Assembly: GCA_022750115.1 (NCBI GenBank)
Contig: JAKIWI010000004.1
Location: forward strand, 33,939-97,938
Length of the DNA stretch: 64,000 nt
Direction: 5' to 3'
Source of the DNA: Thermoplasmata archaeon
GTDB lineage: Archaea > Thermoplasmatota > Thermoplasmata > Lutacidiplasmatales > UBA184
Part shown: positions 43,391-52,031 of the stretch, piece after piece
Layout: each line of letters starts with the position of its first letter
Position numbering within the stretch: the first letter of the stretch is position 1
Program-made: the position numbers and the translations under genes
The notes under the pieces: generated by a model
What the model was told of the DNA's origin: nothing
The model's input: the letters and a program-made list of their open reading frames with translations, nothing else
The model's database searches: none

Positions 43391-43867
43391 ATGCCGACCG
43401 CGAGGAAGCCGGAGCCGTCGCCATCGCGTGACCAGTTGCTGCTCGACGCGATGCGGGTCGCGACGTTTTCCTTCAAGCGCTGGGTGTCGGAGGTCCTGAC
43501 CGACCGGAGCATGACGATGGGACAGTTCTGGACCCTCTCGGACATCGGCGACCACGAGCCCGTCAACGCCGCCCACCTCGCGAGCCTTCGGTGCGTCACG
43601 CCCCCCACGGTGAGCGTGATCGTCGAGGAGCTCGTGCAAGAGAAGCTCGTCGCGCGCAGCCCGTCCCGAACGGACCGCCGCGTCGTCGTCCTCTCCCTGA
43701 CCCCGCGCGGCCGGGAAACCGTCGTCACCGTGTGGAAGCACATCGGCTCGCGCCTTTCCGAGGCGACGCGGCCGCTGCCACTCCGCGACATCGAATCCGC
43801 GGTCCGCGTCTTGAACGCGCTCGAGACCCCGGCGCGCCCCGTGGCCGTCGCCGGAGGTGCGGCATGA
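43391..43867 (+). CDS. MarR-family transcriptional regulator
   Basis: The 158-residue protein is a winged-helix MarR-type regulator. It has an N-terminal dimerisation helix, then SMTMGQFWTLSDIG, the recognition region PVNAAHLASLRCVTPPTVSVIVEEL, and the wing LVARSPSRTDRRVVVLSLTPRG. MarR regulators commonly repress a linked drug efflux gene; here the next gene is a 14-helix MFS transporter whose start overlaps its stop (ATGA at 43864-43867). Confidence 0.9.
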   Translation: MPTARKPEPSPSRDQLLLDAMRVATFSFKRWVSEVLTDRSMTMGQFWTLSDIGDHEPVNAAHLASLRCVTPPTVSVIVEELVQEKLVARSPSRTDRRVVVLSLTPRGRETVVTVWKHIGSRLSEATRPLPLRDIESAVRVLNALETPARPVAVAGGAA

Positions 43868-45462
43868 GCGCCCCGGAACGGCTCATGGACGGCCGCCCGT
43901 ACGACCCCGCCTACGGCCGGACGCTCCTCGCGATCTTGGCCGTGATGGCGCTGATGGTGACCTACGTCGAGACGATGGTCCTGCCGGCGTTCAAGCAGTT
44001 CTACGTCTTCTTCGACCAAACCAGCGGGAACTTCTCGACCATCGCCTGGATCCTCTCGGCCTACCTGCTCGTCGGCGTCGTCGTCACCCCGATCTTCGGG
44101 AAGCTCGGCGACCTGTACGGGAAGAAACGGATGCTCGTGCTCGTCATGGGCGTTTACGCCGCCGCGGTGACGGTAGCGGGATTCACCCCGGACATTGGCG
44201 CGGCGTTCGGCGTCTCCCGGCCGAATCAGATCTTCATTCTGATCGCGGTCCGGGCGATCCAAGGCGTCGGAATGGCGATGTTCCCGCTCGCGTTCTCGAT
44301 GATCCCGGAGGTGTTCCCCCAGGCGCGCGTCGGCCAGGCGCAGGGGATCGTCGCGGCGATGTTCGCCGCCGGGGCCTCGGCGGGCCTCGTCGGTGGTGGA
44401 TACCTCGCCCAGACGTTCGGCTGGCAGGCCACCTACCACACGGTCATCCCGATCGCAGTCACCCTCGTCATCCTCTCGATCGTCTTTCTCCGCGAGTCGT
44501 CGAAGACCGCGAATCCGACCCTCGACATTCCCGGGGTCGCCTCGCTCGGTCTCGGCCTGGGCGCGCTCATGCTGGGCATCAGCCAGGGGACGAGCTGGGG
44601 GTGGACCGACTGGTCCGCGGCCAGCTGGGGGGCGTTGACCTGGGGGGTTCCGGAGTTCTTCGTCCTCTCCCTGCTCGCCTTCGCCTTCTTCGCCTACTGG
44701 GAGCCCCGCGCGAAGAGCCCCGTCGTCAACTTCGCCGCGATGCGACCCCGGAACATCTGGGTCTCGAACGTCAACGGCGTCATCGCCGGGCTGCTGATGT
44801 TCCTCGTCTTCACGACGGAAACGGTGCTGATCGAGCTCCCGTTCGGTCCGGGGTTCAACCAGACGGAGTTCGAGATGGGCCTCGTCGCCCTTCCATCGAC
44901 GGTCTGCATGCTGATCTTTGGGCCGTTCCTCGGCCGCGCCGTCGGCCGCCAGGGCCCGAAGCCGGTCATGGCCCTCGGCTTCGGACTCTCGGCGGTCGGC
45001 GCCATCGCGCTGATCTTCGTCAACCGGGCGTTGATCGACCTCGCGATCCTGCCGATCCTCCTCCTGGTCGGCAACGTGGCGGTCTTGATCTCGATGACCA
45101 ACGCGATCGTGCTCACCGCCGACCGGCGGGAGCTCGGGATCCAGACCGGGATGAACCAGACGTTCCGGAACCTCGGCAGCTCGATTGCCCCGGTGCTCGT
45201 CACGACGATTCTGGGGAGTTTCGAGGCGACGTACTTCATCGCTACCCCGGGGGGACCCGTGGCGTTCCGGGGCTACGCGCTCGGGGGATTCGAGGTCGTG
45301 TTCGTGATCACGGCCGTGCTCGCGATCCTCGGGTTCGTGTTCACATTCGCGCTGCGGAACTTCCGGTTCCTGGCGGACGGCACCCGGTCGACCGGGTCCG
45401 CGCCGAGACCGGGGGCCGCCGCCGCCGAGATGTCCCCCACCGTGGCCGCCCAGATCGAGTAG
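43864..45462 (+). CDS. MFS drug exporter, DHA2 (EmrB/QacA) family
   Basis: The 532-residue membrane protein has about 14 hydrophobic helices. MFS hallmarks are GKLGDLYGKKRMLV (the loop 2-3 motif A), the antiporter-like ARVGQAQGIVAAMFAAGASAG helix region (motif C side), and TGMNQTFRNLGSSIAPVLV near the end. This is the DHA2 family of drug:H+ antiporters. Its MarR neighbour probably regulates it. The C-terminal ~35 residues are a low-complexity tail. Confidence 0.92.
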   Translation: MSAPERLMDGRPYDPAYGRTLLAILAVMALMVTYVETMVLPAFKQFYVFFDQTSGNFSTIAWILSAYLLVGVVVTPIFGKLGDLYGKKRMLVLVMGVYAAAVTVAGFTPDIGAAFGVSRPNQIFILIAVRAIQGVGMAMFPLAFSMIPEVFPQARVGQAQGIVAAMFAAGASAGLVGGGYLAQTFGWQATYHTVIPIAVTLVILSIVFLRESSKTANPTLDIPGVASLGLGLGALMLGISQGTSWGWTDWSAASWGALTWGVPEFFVLSLLAFAFFAYWEPRAKSPVVNFAAMRPRNIWVSNVNGVIAGLLMFLVFTTETVLIELPFGPGFNQTEFEMGLVALPSTVCMLIFGPFLGRAVGRQGPKPVMALGFGLSAVGAIALIFVNRALIDLAILPILLLVGNVAVLISMTNAIVLTADRRELGIQTGMNQTFRNLGSSIAPVLVTTILGSFEATYFIATPGGPVAFRGYALGGFEVVFVITAVLAILGFVFTFALRNFRFLADGTRSTGSAPRPGAAAAEMSPTVAAQIE

Positions 45463-45560
45463 GTTCGAGGGCGAGCCGTTCGACGCGGCGGGTCGAACGA
45501 AGAGCCGTTTTCGTCCCCGGCCGACCGAGCCATTAAACGGCGCGAGCCCGTCCCACGGCC

Positions 45561-48500
45561 GTGGATCAGTACGCGCAACGGATTCACGACGAAGTCGACC
45601 GCGCGTACACGGCGGCCGGGGCCGCCCGTCGCCAGGGCCTCGACCCGGAGCTCACCCCAGAGATTCCTCGCGCCCACGACATGGCGATGCGGGTCGAGAA
45701 GCTGCTCGGCCACCTTCGCCTCGACGGGATCGCGGTGGAGATTCGGGAGCTGTGCCAGCGGATGCCTCGCGAGGAGGTCGCGGTCGAGATCGCCCGGCGC
45801 CTCGCCCGGGACCCGAACCGCGGTGCGGACATCGAGTCGCGCCTCGACACGGCACTCCGCGTCGGCCTCGCCGTCCTGACCGAGGGGATCCTTGTCGCGC
45901 CCTTGGAGGGCCTCGCCGAGGTCCATCTCCGCCCGGGGCGCTCCGGCCCGTACGTCGAACTGTACTACGCCGGCCCGATCCGCGCCGCGGGCGGAACCGC
46001 GCAGGCACTCTCGGTCCTCCTCGCCGACGTGATCCGGCGCGACCTCGGGCTGGCCGCCTACGAGCCGACCGACCTCGAGGTCGGCCGATACCAGGAGGAG
46101 ATCCCGCTCTACAAGCACCTCCAGCACCTCCAGTACGTTCCCAGCGCTGCCGAGGTCGAGGCGGTCGTCCGCCACGTCCCCGTCTGCATCTCGGGCGAGT
46201 CCACGGAAGGCGACGCCGAGGTGAGCGCCTTCCGGAACGTCCCCCGGATCCCGACCAACGGCGTCCGGGGGGGAGCCTGCCTCGTCATCGCCGAAGGTCT
46301 CTGCCAGAAGTCGGCGAAGCTCCGAAAGATCGTCGACAAGCTCGGCGTCCCCGGTTGGGAGTTCCTCGCCGAGCTCGGCCATCACGGTACGAGCGACGCC
46401 TCCGACGGTCCTCCGAAGTACCTCCGCGAGGCGCTCGGGGGCCGGCCCGTGCTCGCCTACCCCGGGCGCCCCGGCGGATTCCGGCTCGTCTACGGCCGCG
46501 CCCGCACCACGGGGCTCGCGGCGTGCGCCGTGAATCCGGCCACGATGGTGATCCTCCGGGAGTTCGTTGCCGTCGGCACCCAGCTGAAGGTCGAGTTCCC
46601 CGGAAAGGCATCCGCGATGGCGCTCTGCGACACGATTGAGGGCCCGACCGTCGAACTCGTCGACGGAACGCTCACGGCGATCCACGAGGTGGCCCGCGCG
46701 CGCGAGTTGCTGCCGCAGGTGCGACGCATCGTCGACCTCGGGGAGATGCTCGTCCCATTCGGCGAGTTCTTGGAGAACAACCGCGCGCTGGCCCCCGGTG
46801 CCTACAGCCTCCCCTGGCACCTCGAGGAGCTCGCCGACGCCGGTGCGACGCTCGACGCCACCGCGTTCCAGCCGAGCTACGCCGAGGCGCTCGCCGCCGC
46901 GGTCCGGTATGGAGTTCCGCTCCACCCTCGCTTCCTCCTGTTCTGGCACGACCTCGCCCCGGGGGAGGTCACGGAGCTCTCGGGATGGATCGAGAGCGAA
47001 GGGACGCTCGTCGACGGCCGCCTCGACCTCCCCTGGGCCGCGGACTACCGCGAGCGGCTCGTGCGGCTGGGGGCGCTCCACGCGCCGGCCGGCGACGGTC
47101 GGCTCCGCGTCGATTCGATCGCTTCGGAGGCGCTCATCGGTGGAGTCGGGCTCGCGGTCCTGGGGACCCGGCTCGTCCGCCGTCAACCCATCGACCGACC
47201 GGAGGGGGACGTGCTCGCGCTCGTCTCCCGGCTCACCGGCTGCCTCGTGATGGCGCGAGCTCCGACCCGCGTCGGCGCTCGGGTGGGGCGACCGGAGAAG
47301 GCGCGGCAGCGCTCGATGAGTCCGAATGTCCACGTCTTGTTCCCCGTCGGGGCCGCGGGAGGGCCCCATCGATCGGTCCCCGAGGCGGCGCGACGCACGA
47401 TCAACGAGCCGGTATTGATCCCGCTCGGCGTGCGCGCCTGCCCCGCCTGCGGACGCTCGACCGTCTGGCTCCGCTGCTCCTGCGGGCAACACACCGAGCC
47501 CACCGGAAAGGTCGCCCAGACCCCGCTCCCCATCGCCCCCATCTGGGCCGACGCGGTGAGCCGGCTCGGCCTTCGCCGCCCTCCCGAGGTGAAGGGCGTC
47601 AAGGGTCTGACCTCGCGGGGCAAGGTCCCCGAGATGCTGGAGAAGGGGCTCCTGCGGGCGCGCCACGGCATCTCGGTCTACCAGGACGGAACGGCACGCT
47701 TCGACCTCACCGACCTGCCCCTGACGCACTTCCGGCCGAGGGAGATCGGCCTCTCCCTGGAGCGGGCCCGGGCGCTGGGGTACGAGACCGACTGGTCCGG
47801 CGCCCCGCTCGACTCGGTGGAGCAGCTCGTCGAGCTCCGTCCCCAGGACCTGATCGTCTCCCGAAGCTGCGGCGCCTACCTCGCCCAGCTCGCGAAGTTC
47901 GTCGATGACGAGCTCGTGGCGCTCTACAACCTCGAGCCGTACTACCGGGCGACCGGCGAGAACGACCTCATCGGCCACATCGTCATCGCGCTCGCGCCGC
48001 ATACCTCGGGCGGCGTCGCGGGCCGGATCATCGGCTACACGGCGGCGGAGGCGTGCTTCGCCCACCCGGTGTTCCACGCCGCAAAGCGCCGCAACTGCGA
48101 CGGCGACGAGGACTCGGTGACGCTGCTCCTCGATGGACTGCTGAACTTCTCCCGCGCGTACCTTCCCGAAAATCGCGGCGCGCTAATGGACAAGCCGCTC
48201 GTGCTCACGACCCGCCTCGACGCGACCGAGGTCGACAAGGAGGCGCACAACCTCGACGTCGTCGACGCCTACCCGCTCGCGTTGTACCGGGCCGCCGCGC
48301 TCGGCCGGAGCGCCAAGGAGGTCGAGGCGCTCGTCGAAACGCTCGGTCGGCGGCTCGGGCGGCCCGAGCCGCTCGCGGGCTCCGCGTTCACGCACGACAC
48401 CTCGGACATCGCCGGGGGACCGGTCCGCTCCGCCTACCGACAATCCGAATCGATGGAGCGGATCGTCGAGCAGTCGCTGATCCTGACGTCGCAGATCCGC

Positions 48501-48917
48501 GCCGTCGACGTGGCCGACGCGGTGACGCTGGTCCTCAACTCGCACTTCCTCCCCGACCTGATGGGGAATCTGAAGAGCTACGCGACGCAGAAATTCCGCT
48601 GCAAGGTCTGCAACGCCTCCTACCGACGACCCCCGCTGAACGGGCGCTGCTCCGCCCCCGGCGCGCGCGGGGCGCCGTGCGGGGGTGCCCTCACGCCGAC
48701 CGTGTTCGAAGGGGCGGTGCGGAAGTACCTAGGTCTTTCCCAGCGACTTGCCGCCACGCCGGGCGTCACGCCGTACGTGCGCCAGCGCATCCAGCTCCTC
48801 GAGTCGTCGCTCGCGACGCTGTTTCCCGGCACACCCGAGCAGTCGACCCTCGACCGCTTCACCTCCCCCTCCGCGGCCGAGCCCGCGGAGACGACGGCCG
48901 CCCCGAGCGACTTATAG
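45561..48917 (+). CDS. polC: DNA polymerase D large subunit (DP2)
   Basis: Catalytic subunit of the euryarchaeal replicative polymerase PolD. The 1118 residues include the DP2 N-terminal region (ELYYAGPIRAAGGTAQALSVLL), the zinc-binding CPACG and LRCSCG modules, and the catalytic NCDGDEDSVTLLLDGLLNFSRAYLP region. Its acidic residues are D847 and D849. C-terminal zinc modules CKVC and CSAPG follow. The length is typical and no intein interrupts it. The start is GTG. The small subunit DP1 is not in this window. Its stop overlaps the TATA box of the tRNA gene. Confidence 0.97.
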   Translation: MDQYAQRIHDEVDRAYTAAGAARRQGLDPELTPEIPRAHDMAMRVEKLLGHLRLDGIAVEIRELCQRMPREEVAVEIARRLARDPNRGADIESRLDTALRVGLAVLTEGILVAPLEGLAEVHLRPGRSGPYVELYYAGPIRAAGGTAQALSVLLADVIRRDLGLAAYEPTDLEVGRYQEEIPLYKHLQHLQYVPSAAEVEAVVRHVPVCISGESTEGDAEVSAFRNVPRIPTNGVRGGACLVIAEGLCQKSAKLRKIVDKLGVPGWEFLAELGHHGTSDASDGPPKYLREALGGRPVLAYPGRPGGFRLVYGRARTTGLAACAVNPATMVILREFVAVGTQLKVEFPGKASAMALCDTIEGPTVELVDGTLTAIHEVARARELLPQVRRIVDLGEMLVPFGEFLENNRALAPGAYSLPWHLEELADAGATLDATAFQPSYAEALAAAVRYGVPLHPRFLLFWHDLAPGEVTELSGWIESEGTLVDGRLDLPWAADYRERLVRLGALHAPAGDGRLRVDSIASEALIGGVGLAVLGTRLVRRQPIDRPEGDVLALVSRLTGCLVMARAPTRVGARVGRPEKARQRSMSPNVHVLFPVGAAGGPHRSVPEAARRTINEPVLIPLGVRACPACGRSTVWLRCSCGQHTEPTGKVAQTPLPIAPIWADAVSRLGLRRPPEVKGVKGLTSRGKVPEMLEKGLLRARHGISVYQDGTARFDLTDLPLTHFRPREIGLSLERARALGYETDWSGAPLDSVEQLVELRPQDLIVSRSCGAYLAQLAKFVDDELVALYNLEPYYRATGENDLIGHIVIALAPHTSGGVAGRIIGYTAAEACFAHPVFHAAKRRNCDGDEDSVTLLLDGLLNFSRAYLPENRGALMDKPLVLTTRLDATEVDKEAHNLDVVDAYPLALYRAAALGRSAKEVEALVETLGRRLGRPEPLAGSAFTHDTSDIAGGPVRSAYRQSESMERIVEQSLILTSQIRAVDVADAVTLVLNSHFLPDLMGNLKSYATQKFRCKVCNASYRRPPLNGRCSAPGARGAPCGGALTPTVFEGAVRKYLGLSQRLAATPGVTPYVRQRIQLLESSLATLFPGTPEQSTLDRFTSPSAAEPAETTAAPSDL

Positions 48918-48919
48918 AG
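48911..48919 (+). promoter_or_regulatory. TATA box of the tRNA-Arg gene
   Basis: The CTTATAGAG run lies 24 bases before the tRNA 5' end, the usual archaeal spacing, and coincides with the polC stop codon (TAG at 48915-48917). Confidence 0.5.
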
Positions 48920-48942
48920 CGACGGCCCTCCGGTCGATCGGC

Positions 48943-49055
48943 GGGCTTGTGGGGTAGTCTGGACTATCCTGTCGGCCTTCGAAGCCGACGACCTGGGTTC
49001 GAAGGACCCGCGCGACGAGTATCGTCGCGCGGGTGCGAAACTCCCAGCAAGCCCG
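48943..49055 (+). tRNA. tRNA-Arg (anticodon TCG) with intron in the T loop
   Basis: The acceptor arms GGGCTTG (48943-48949) and CAAGCCC (49048-49054) pair perfectly and G at 49055 is the discriminator. The anticodon arm TCGGC/GCCGA holds the loop CTTCGAA with anticodon TCG at 48979-48981. The T stem CTGGG/CCCAG is split by a 38-base intron at 49004-49041. Removing it leaves a 7-base T loop TTCGAAT with the conserved T54, T55, C56 and A58. A bulge-helix-bulge fits: helix TTCG/CGAA between bulges AAG and ACT, with cuts AA^G and AC^T. CCA is not encoded. The mature length is 75 bases. Confidence 0.88.
49004..49041 (+). other. tRNA intron at position 59/60
   Basis: The 38-base intron is dominated by a 12-bp hairpin: ACCCGCGCGACG at 49006-49017 pairs with CGTCGCGCGGGT at 49023-49034, with an AGTAT loop. 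Cleavage by the archaeal splicing endonuclease at the two three-base bulges would release it. The location, between bases 59 and 60 of the T loop, is non-canonical; most archaeal tRNA introns are at 37/38. Confidence 0.8.
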
Positions 49056-49166
49056 TCCCGGATCCATCGCGTGGGGGCGTCCGGATCCATCGAGAGCGTG
49101 CTTCCAAATCCGTGCCGGACCGATCCGAGGTCTCCGGCCGGAGGAATCGACGTTCACGGTCTGGAA

Positions 49167-49210
49167 TTAGTATTCTAAAAATAGACACGAAGCAATGTTT
49201 AGAATGCTAA
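49167..49210. promoter_or_regulatory. AT-rich inverted repeat
   Basis: TTAGTATTCTAAA (49167-49179) and TTTAGAATGCTAA (49198-49210) are reverse complements with one mismatch, separated by 18 bases. Such an AT-rich palindrome stands out in this GC-rich sequence. It lies between the tRNA gene and the small plus-strand frame at 49232 and could be a regulator site or promoter element. Two copies of GATCCATCG (near 49060 and 49083) lie in the same gap; nothing else was seen there. Confidence 0.4.
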
Positions 49211-49231
49211 ATTAGCCATCGGTTAAGTAGG

Positions 49232-49516
49232 ATGTCCCCTCTTGGTCCTACCATGTGCGCCGACTCCTTCACCACCCTGAGTCCCGAACTCGCCCTGCTC
49301 GTCCAGAGGCTGCCGGCTTCCCGGCATGACGCGATCGCCCTCTCCGTTCTCCGCGACGAGCTCGAGGGCGGTCACTTCGAGTGGGAGGCGGAGGACTTGG
49401 CGCGATCCGGTTCCCATCCGATCGTGCTGGCCCGCCACCGCTGGGCCGGCTGGACGCGATTCTTCCACGGCCGCGGGCCCGCCCCGGGTGCGTGCCCCGT
49501 GCCGATTCCGACCTGA
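49232..49516 (+). CDS. Hypothetical protein, 94 aa
   Basis: The short product has no recognised domain. The central part (TLSPELALLVQRLPASRHDAIAL, then GHFEWEAEDLARSG) looks helical and amphipathic. The ATG at 49232 gives 94 residues; an inner ATG at 49253 is possible. It lies directly downstream of the AT-rich inverted repeat, which may contain its promoter. It is a moderate-confidence call because antisense and frame shadows are common here. Confidence 0.4.
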   Translation: MSPLGPTMCADSFTTLSPELALLVQRLPASRHDAIALSVLRDELEGGHFEWEAEDLARSGSHPIVLARHRWAGWTRFFHGRGPAPGACPVPIPT

Positions 49517-49613
49517 GCTGAAGATGAAATCGGTGGCGTTGGCCGGACCGAATCACCCGCGGTCCGGTAGGGAGCCGAGCCCTTCGAGTCCCGTACAACG
49601 CCCGGCCCGCGGC

Positions 49614-49856
49614 CTAGCGGCGGCGACCGCTCTTCCGTTGGATGCCCTCTTCGAGCGATCCGGACAGCCACGTCGGTCGAGCGGCACGGACGCGCAGCGA
49701 CGGCGTGATCGTGAGGGACGAGCCGCGGACTGTGACCTCCAGCTCCTGCCCGTCGACCCACCCGAGCTCGCGGACCTTTTTCGGGGGCACGGAGAGGATC
49801 CACCGGTAGTAGACCGTCCCTTCGTACACCCGGTTGACGACCTTGTGCACTCGCAT
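49614..49856 (-). CDS. SpoVT/AbrB-type DNA-binding protein
   Basis: The 80-residue protein fits the swapped-hairpin AbrB fold: KVVNRVYEGTVYYRWILSVPPKKVRELGW, then DGQELEVTVRGSSLTITP. The IL-S-V-P-P-K-x-V-R-E-L-G-W core is the usual AbrB 'tIPkeiRkkLgl' pattern. AbrB-like proteins act as transcription regulators or antitoxins; no toxin gene was recognised beside it. The start at 49856 was preferred to a Met five codons upstream. It is divergent from the M29-like gene, with about 80 bases between. Confidence 0.75.
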   Translation of the reverse strand: MRVHKVVNRVYEGTVYYRWILSVPPKKVRELGWVDGQELEVTVRGSSLTITPSLRVRAARPTWLSGSLEEGIQRKSGRRR

Positions 49857-49935
49857 CGCTCTCGCGTCCACCGCAGCCGCCCGGCGCTGCCGTTAGAGTA
49901 CTAACACCGTCGTGGGATAAATACCGGAGCCGGCG

Positions 49936-51069
49936 ATGACCCTCCCGATGCTGCCGGCCTATCCCGAGTCGAAGATGCGGGAGCTCGCGCGCAACGTGCT
50001 GCACAACACGCTCCGGATGAAGCGGGGGGAGAACCTCCTCATCGAAACGTGGAACTCGACGCTCCCGTGGGCGGAGAGCGTGGTGCTCGAGGCCCGAATC
50101 CTCGGGGCTCGACCCATGCTGTTGCTGGAGGACGAGGAGACGTTCTGGAAGAGTGTCAAGGAGGCGCCCGCGGCCCACGTCGGCCACCTCGGGACCCATG
50201 ACTGGGCGGCGCTGAAGGCGGCGGACGCCCACATCTACTTCTACGGTCCGATGGACACCGAGCGCGAGGAAGCGCTGCCGGCGTCGGTAGCGAGCCGCAT
50301 CGGGGCGAACGACCACGAGTGGTTCCGACTGGTGGAGAAGTTCGGGGTCCGGTCGGCCCGGTTCGACCTAGGGCGCACGAGCGAGTACGCCGCGCGGCGC
50401 TACGGGGTCGATCTCGAGAAGTGGCGGGCGGAGCTGATCGACGCCGCGACCGTCGACCCCCGGACGCTCCAGAAGGACGGTGCCCGCATCGGCGAAATCC
50501 TCCGCCGCGGGCGCGAGGCGCGCGTGACCCACCCGAACGGCACCGACCTCACGCTCCGCCTTGCCGGCCGAAAGCCCCGCGTCGACGACGGCGTGATCGA
50601 CGACGCCGACGTCCGCGCCGGCAATGTGGTCTCCGTCGTGCCGAGCGGCGTCACGGTCGTCTCCGTCGACGAGACCCGGGCGGAGGGGAGGTTCCTCGGG
50701 AACATTACCGGCGTCATGTTCCTCGCGATGAGCGACCGCGCCATCCGCGGCGGGGACTGGACGTTCCGCGGCGGCCGCCTCGCCGAGTACACCTTCGAGA
50801 GCGGCGGCGAAGAGTTCAAGCGCGCCTACTCCCGCCTGGGACCCGCCAAGGGTCGGCCGGGAATCATCTCGGTCGGTCTGAACCCTCAGATCTCCTCGAT
50901 CCCGCTGCTGTTCGACCAGGAGCGGGGCGTGATCACCTTCGCGATCGGCCGCAACTGGTGGGCCGGGGGCCGTACGCGGGCTCCGCGCTTCACGGCGTAC
51001 CAATCGCTTCGGGGCGGGACCCTCGAGGTCGACGGAAAGGTCGTCGTCGAGGACGGGGCGATCGCGTAA
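49936..51069 (+). CDS. M29 (aminopeptidase T-like) family protein, second copy, metal ligands apparently lost
   Basis: The 377-residue protein is a paralogue of that at 3139-4248. They share the N-terminal ARNVLHNTLRMKRGENLLIETWN type segment, RRGREARVTHPNGTDLTL, FESGGEEFKRAYSRLG, ISVGLNP and IGRN. As in the other copy, ligand positions of M29 peptidases are not conserved; the segment expected to hold the terminal His-x-Asp reads RFTAYQSL. The role may be non-catalytic or use different residues. It is followed by a convergent HTH pair. Confidence 0.75.
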   Translation: MTLPMLPAYPESKMRELARNVLHNTLRMKRGENLLIETWNSTLPWAESVVLEARILGARPMLLLEDEETFWKSVKEAPAAHVGHLGTHDWAALKAADAHIYFYGPMDTEREEALPASVASRIGANDHEWFRLVEKFGVRSARFDLGRTSEYAARRYGVDLEKWRAELIDAATVDPRTLQKDGARIGEILRRGREARVTHPNGTDLTLRLAGRKPRVDDGVIDDADVRAGNVVSVVPSGVTVVSVDETRAEGRFLGNITGVMFLAMSDRAIRGGDWTFRGGRLAEYTFESGGEEFKRAYSRLGPAKGRPGIISVGLNPQISSIPLLFDQERGVITFAIGRNWWAGGRTRAPRFTAYQSLRGGTLEVDGKVVVEDGAIA

Positions 51070-51103
51070 CCGGTGGTGGCCCGGCAGAGCCGGGGTCCGG
51101 CGC

Positions 51104-51418
51104 CTACCGGAAGTAGGCGGCGGCGCCCGGGTCGGAGGCGCGCTTCTCCTCTTCGGCCTTCGCGGCCTCGAGGACGTCGATTGCGAGCACCGCGTTGAGC
51201 GGCACGAGACGGATGCGGCCCTTCTCCTCCTTGACGGAGTCGTCGAGCTCGATGGCGAGGGAGTTGTCCCCGCCGACCGACACGAGGCCGCGGAACAGGC
51301 CCGTCGAGACGAGCGCGTCGTCGCGGGTCCCGGCGGAGCGGACCTTCACGCGGGAACCGACCGTGAGGGCGATCGTCGGCTTCTTCGGCGCGGCGCTCGC
51401 CGGGGGTTCGGCGGTCAC
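51104..51418 (-). CDS. Small SH3/Sm-like conserved protein, 104 aa
   Basis: After a short Ala/Pro-rich N-terminus the protein shows a small beta-barrel pattern: VGSRVKVRSAG, LVSTGLFRGLVSVGGDNSLAIEL and GRIRLVPLNAVLAIDVLEA. This resembles Sm- or SH3-like barrels, and the GDNSLAIEL strand is reminiscent of Sm motif 1. The fold is inferred, not certain. It is translated from a GTG that overlaps the HTH gene stop (GTGA at 51415-51418), so the two proteins are likely partners. Confidence 0.55.
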   Translation of the reverse strand: MTAEPPASAAPKKPTIALTVGSRVKVRSAGTRDDALVSTGLFRGLVSVGGDNSLAIELDDSVKEEKGRIRLVPLNAVLAIDVLEAAKAEEEKRASDPGAAAYFR

Positions 51419-51933
51419 CGGCCCCCTCCCTTCGCCTTGGACGCCTTGACGGGCGCGGCAGGTTCGGCCAGGCGTTGGGCACTCCACGACTCTGCAAGTG
51501 TTTGCACGTGATTCACCGTCTCCCGGTACCGCTTGAGGGCGTTCTGGGCGTTCGCTTCGGTGAAGTCCCAGGCGCGGGCGAGGTTCCCGTAGCGGATCCG
51601 GTACCCCTTGCGACCCTTGCCGTCCTGAGCTCCCCCGACCTCCTCCAGAAGGTCGAGGGACTTGAGTTTGTTGATGTGCCGGTAGACCGACGACTTCGGC
51701 GTCTTGAGGACGACCGCGAGCTCCTCGGCGTACCAGGCCCGGGCGGGGTCGCGGAGCAGGCAGTCCTTCACCAATCGATACGCGATCGATTCCCCGACGG
51801 GGCCGTCGCCCGCCCTTCCGTCGTCGGAGGGGGGGAGGTAGCCGACGAGCCGCAGGAACTCGACGAGCACCTCGTCGAAATCGGCGATCGGAGTGAGGGG
51901 AGTCGCGTAGCGGAGATTGAGCTCGAACGGCAT
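51415..51933 (-). CDS. Winged-helix transcriptional regulator-like protein, 172 aa
   Basis: The middle of the protein is a winged helix: ESIAYRLVKDCLLRDPARAWYAEELAVVLKTPKSSVYRHINKLKSLDLLEEV, with a KGRKGYRIRYG wing. An N-terminal domain of about 45 residues (FELNLRYATPLTPIADFDEVLVEFL) precedes it, and a helical and basic tail follows. It resembles ArsR/MarR-type archaeal regulators. It is coupled to the small barrel protein downstream and divergent from the CoxMSL genes, so it is a candidate regulator of them. Confidence 0.75.
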   Translation of the reverse strand: MPFELNLRYATPLTPIADFDEVLVEFLRLVGYLPPSDDGRAGDGPVGESIAYRLVKDCLLRDPARAWYAEELAVVLKTPKSSVYRHINKLKSLDLLEEVGGAQDGKGRKGYRIRYGNLARAWDFTEANAQNALKRYRETVNHVQTLAESWSAQRLAEPAAPVKASKAKGGGR

Positions 51934-52031
51934 CCGGTTCGTCGGGGGAGAGCGCCCCGCGAGGAAAAAGGGCACGGCGCCCGCGCCCCGGGTCCGAGAA
52001 ACGATTTGACGGGCCGTCGGGTCGACCTCGC

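Noticed and set aside
45273..48077. 934-codon open frame opposite polC
   Set aside because: The composition (Arg, Glu, Gly, Val repeats) mirrors the codon structure of polC and shows no domain. It is a shadow of the real gene.
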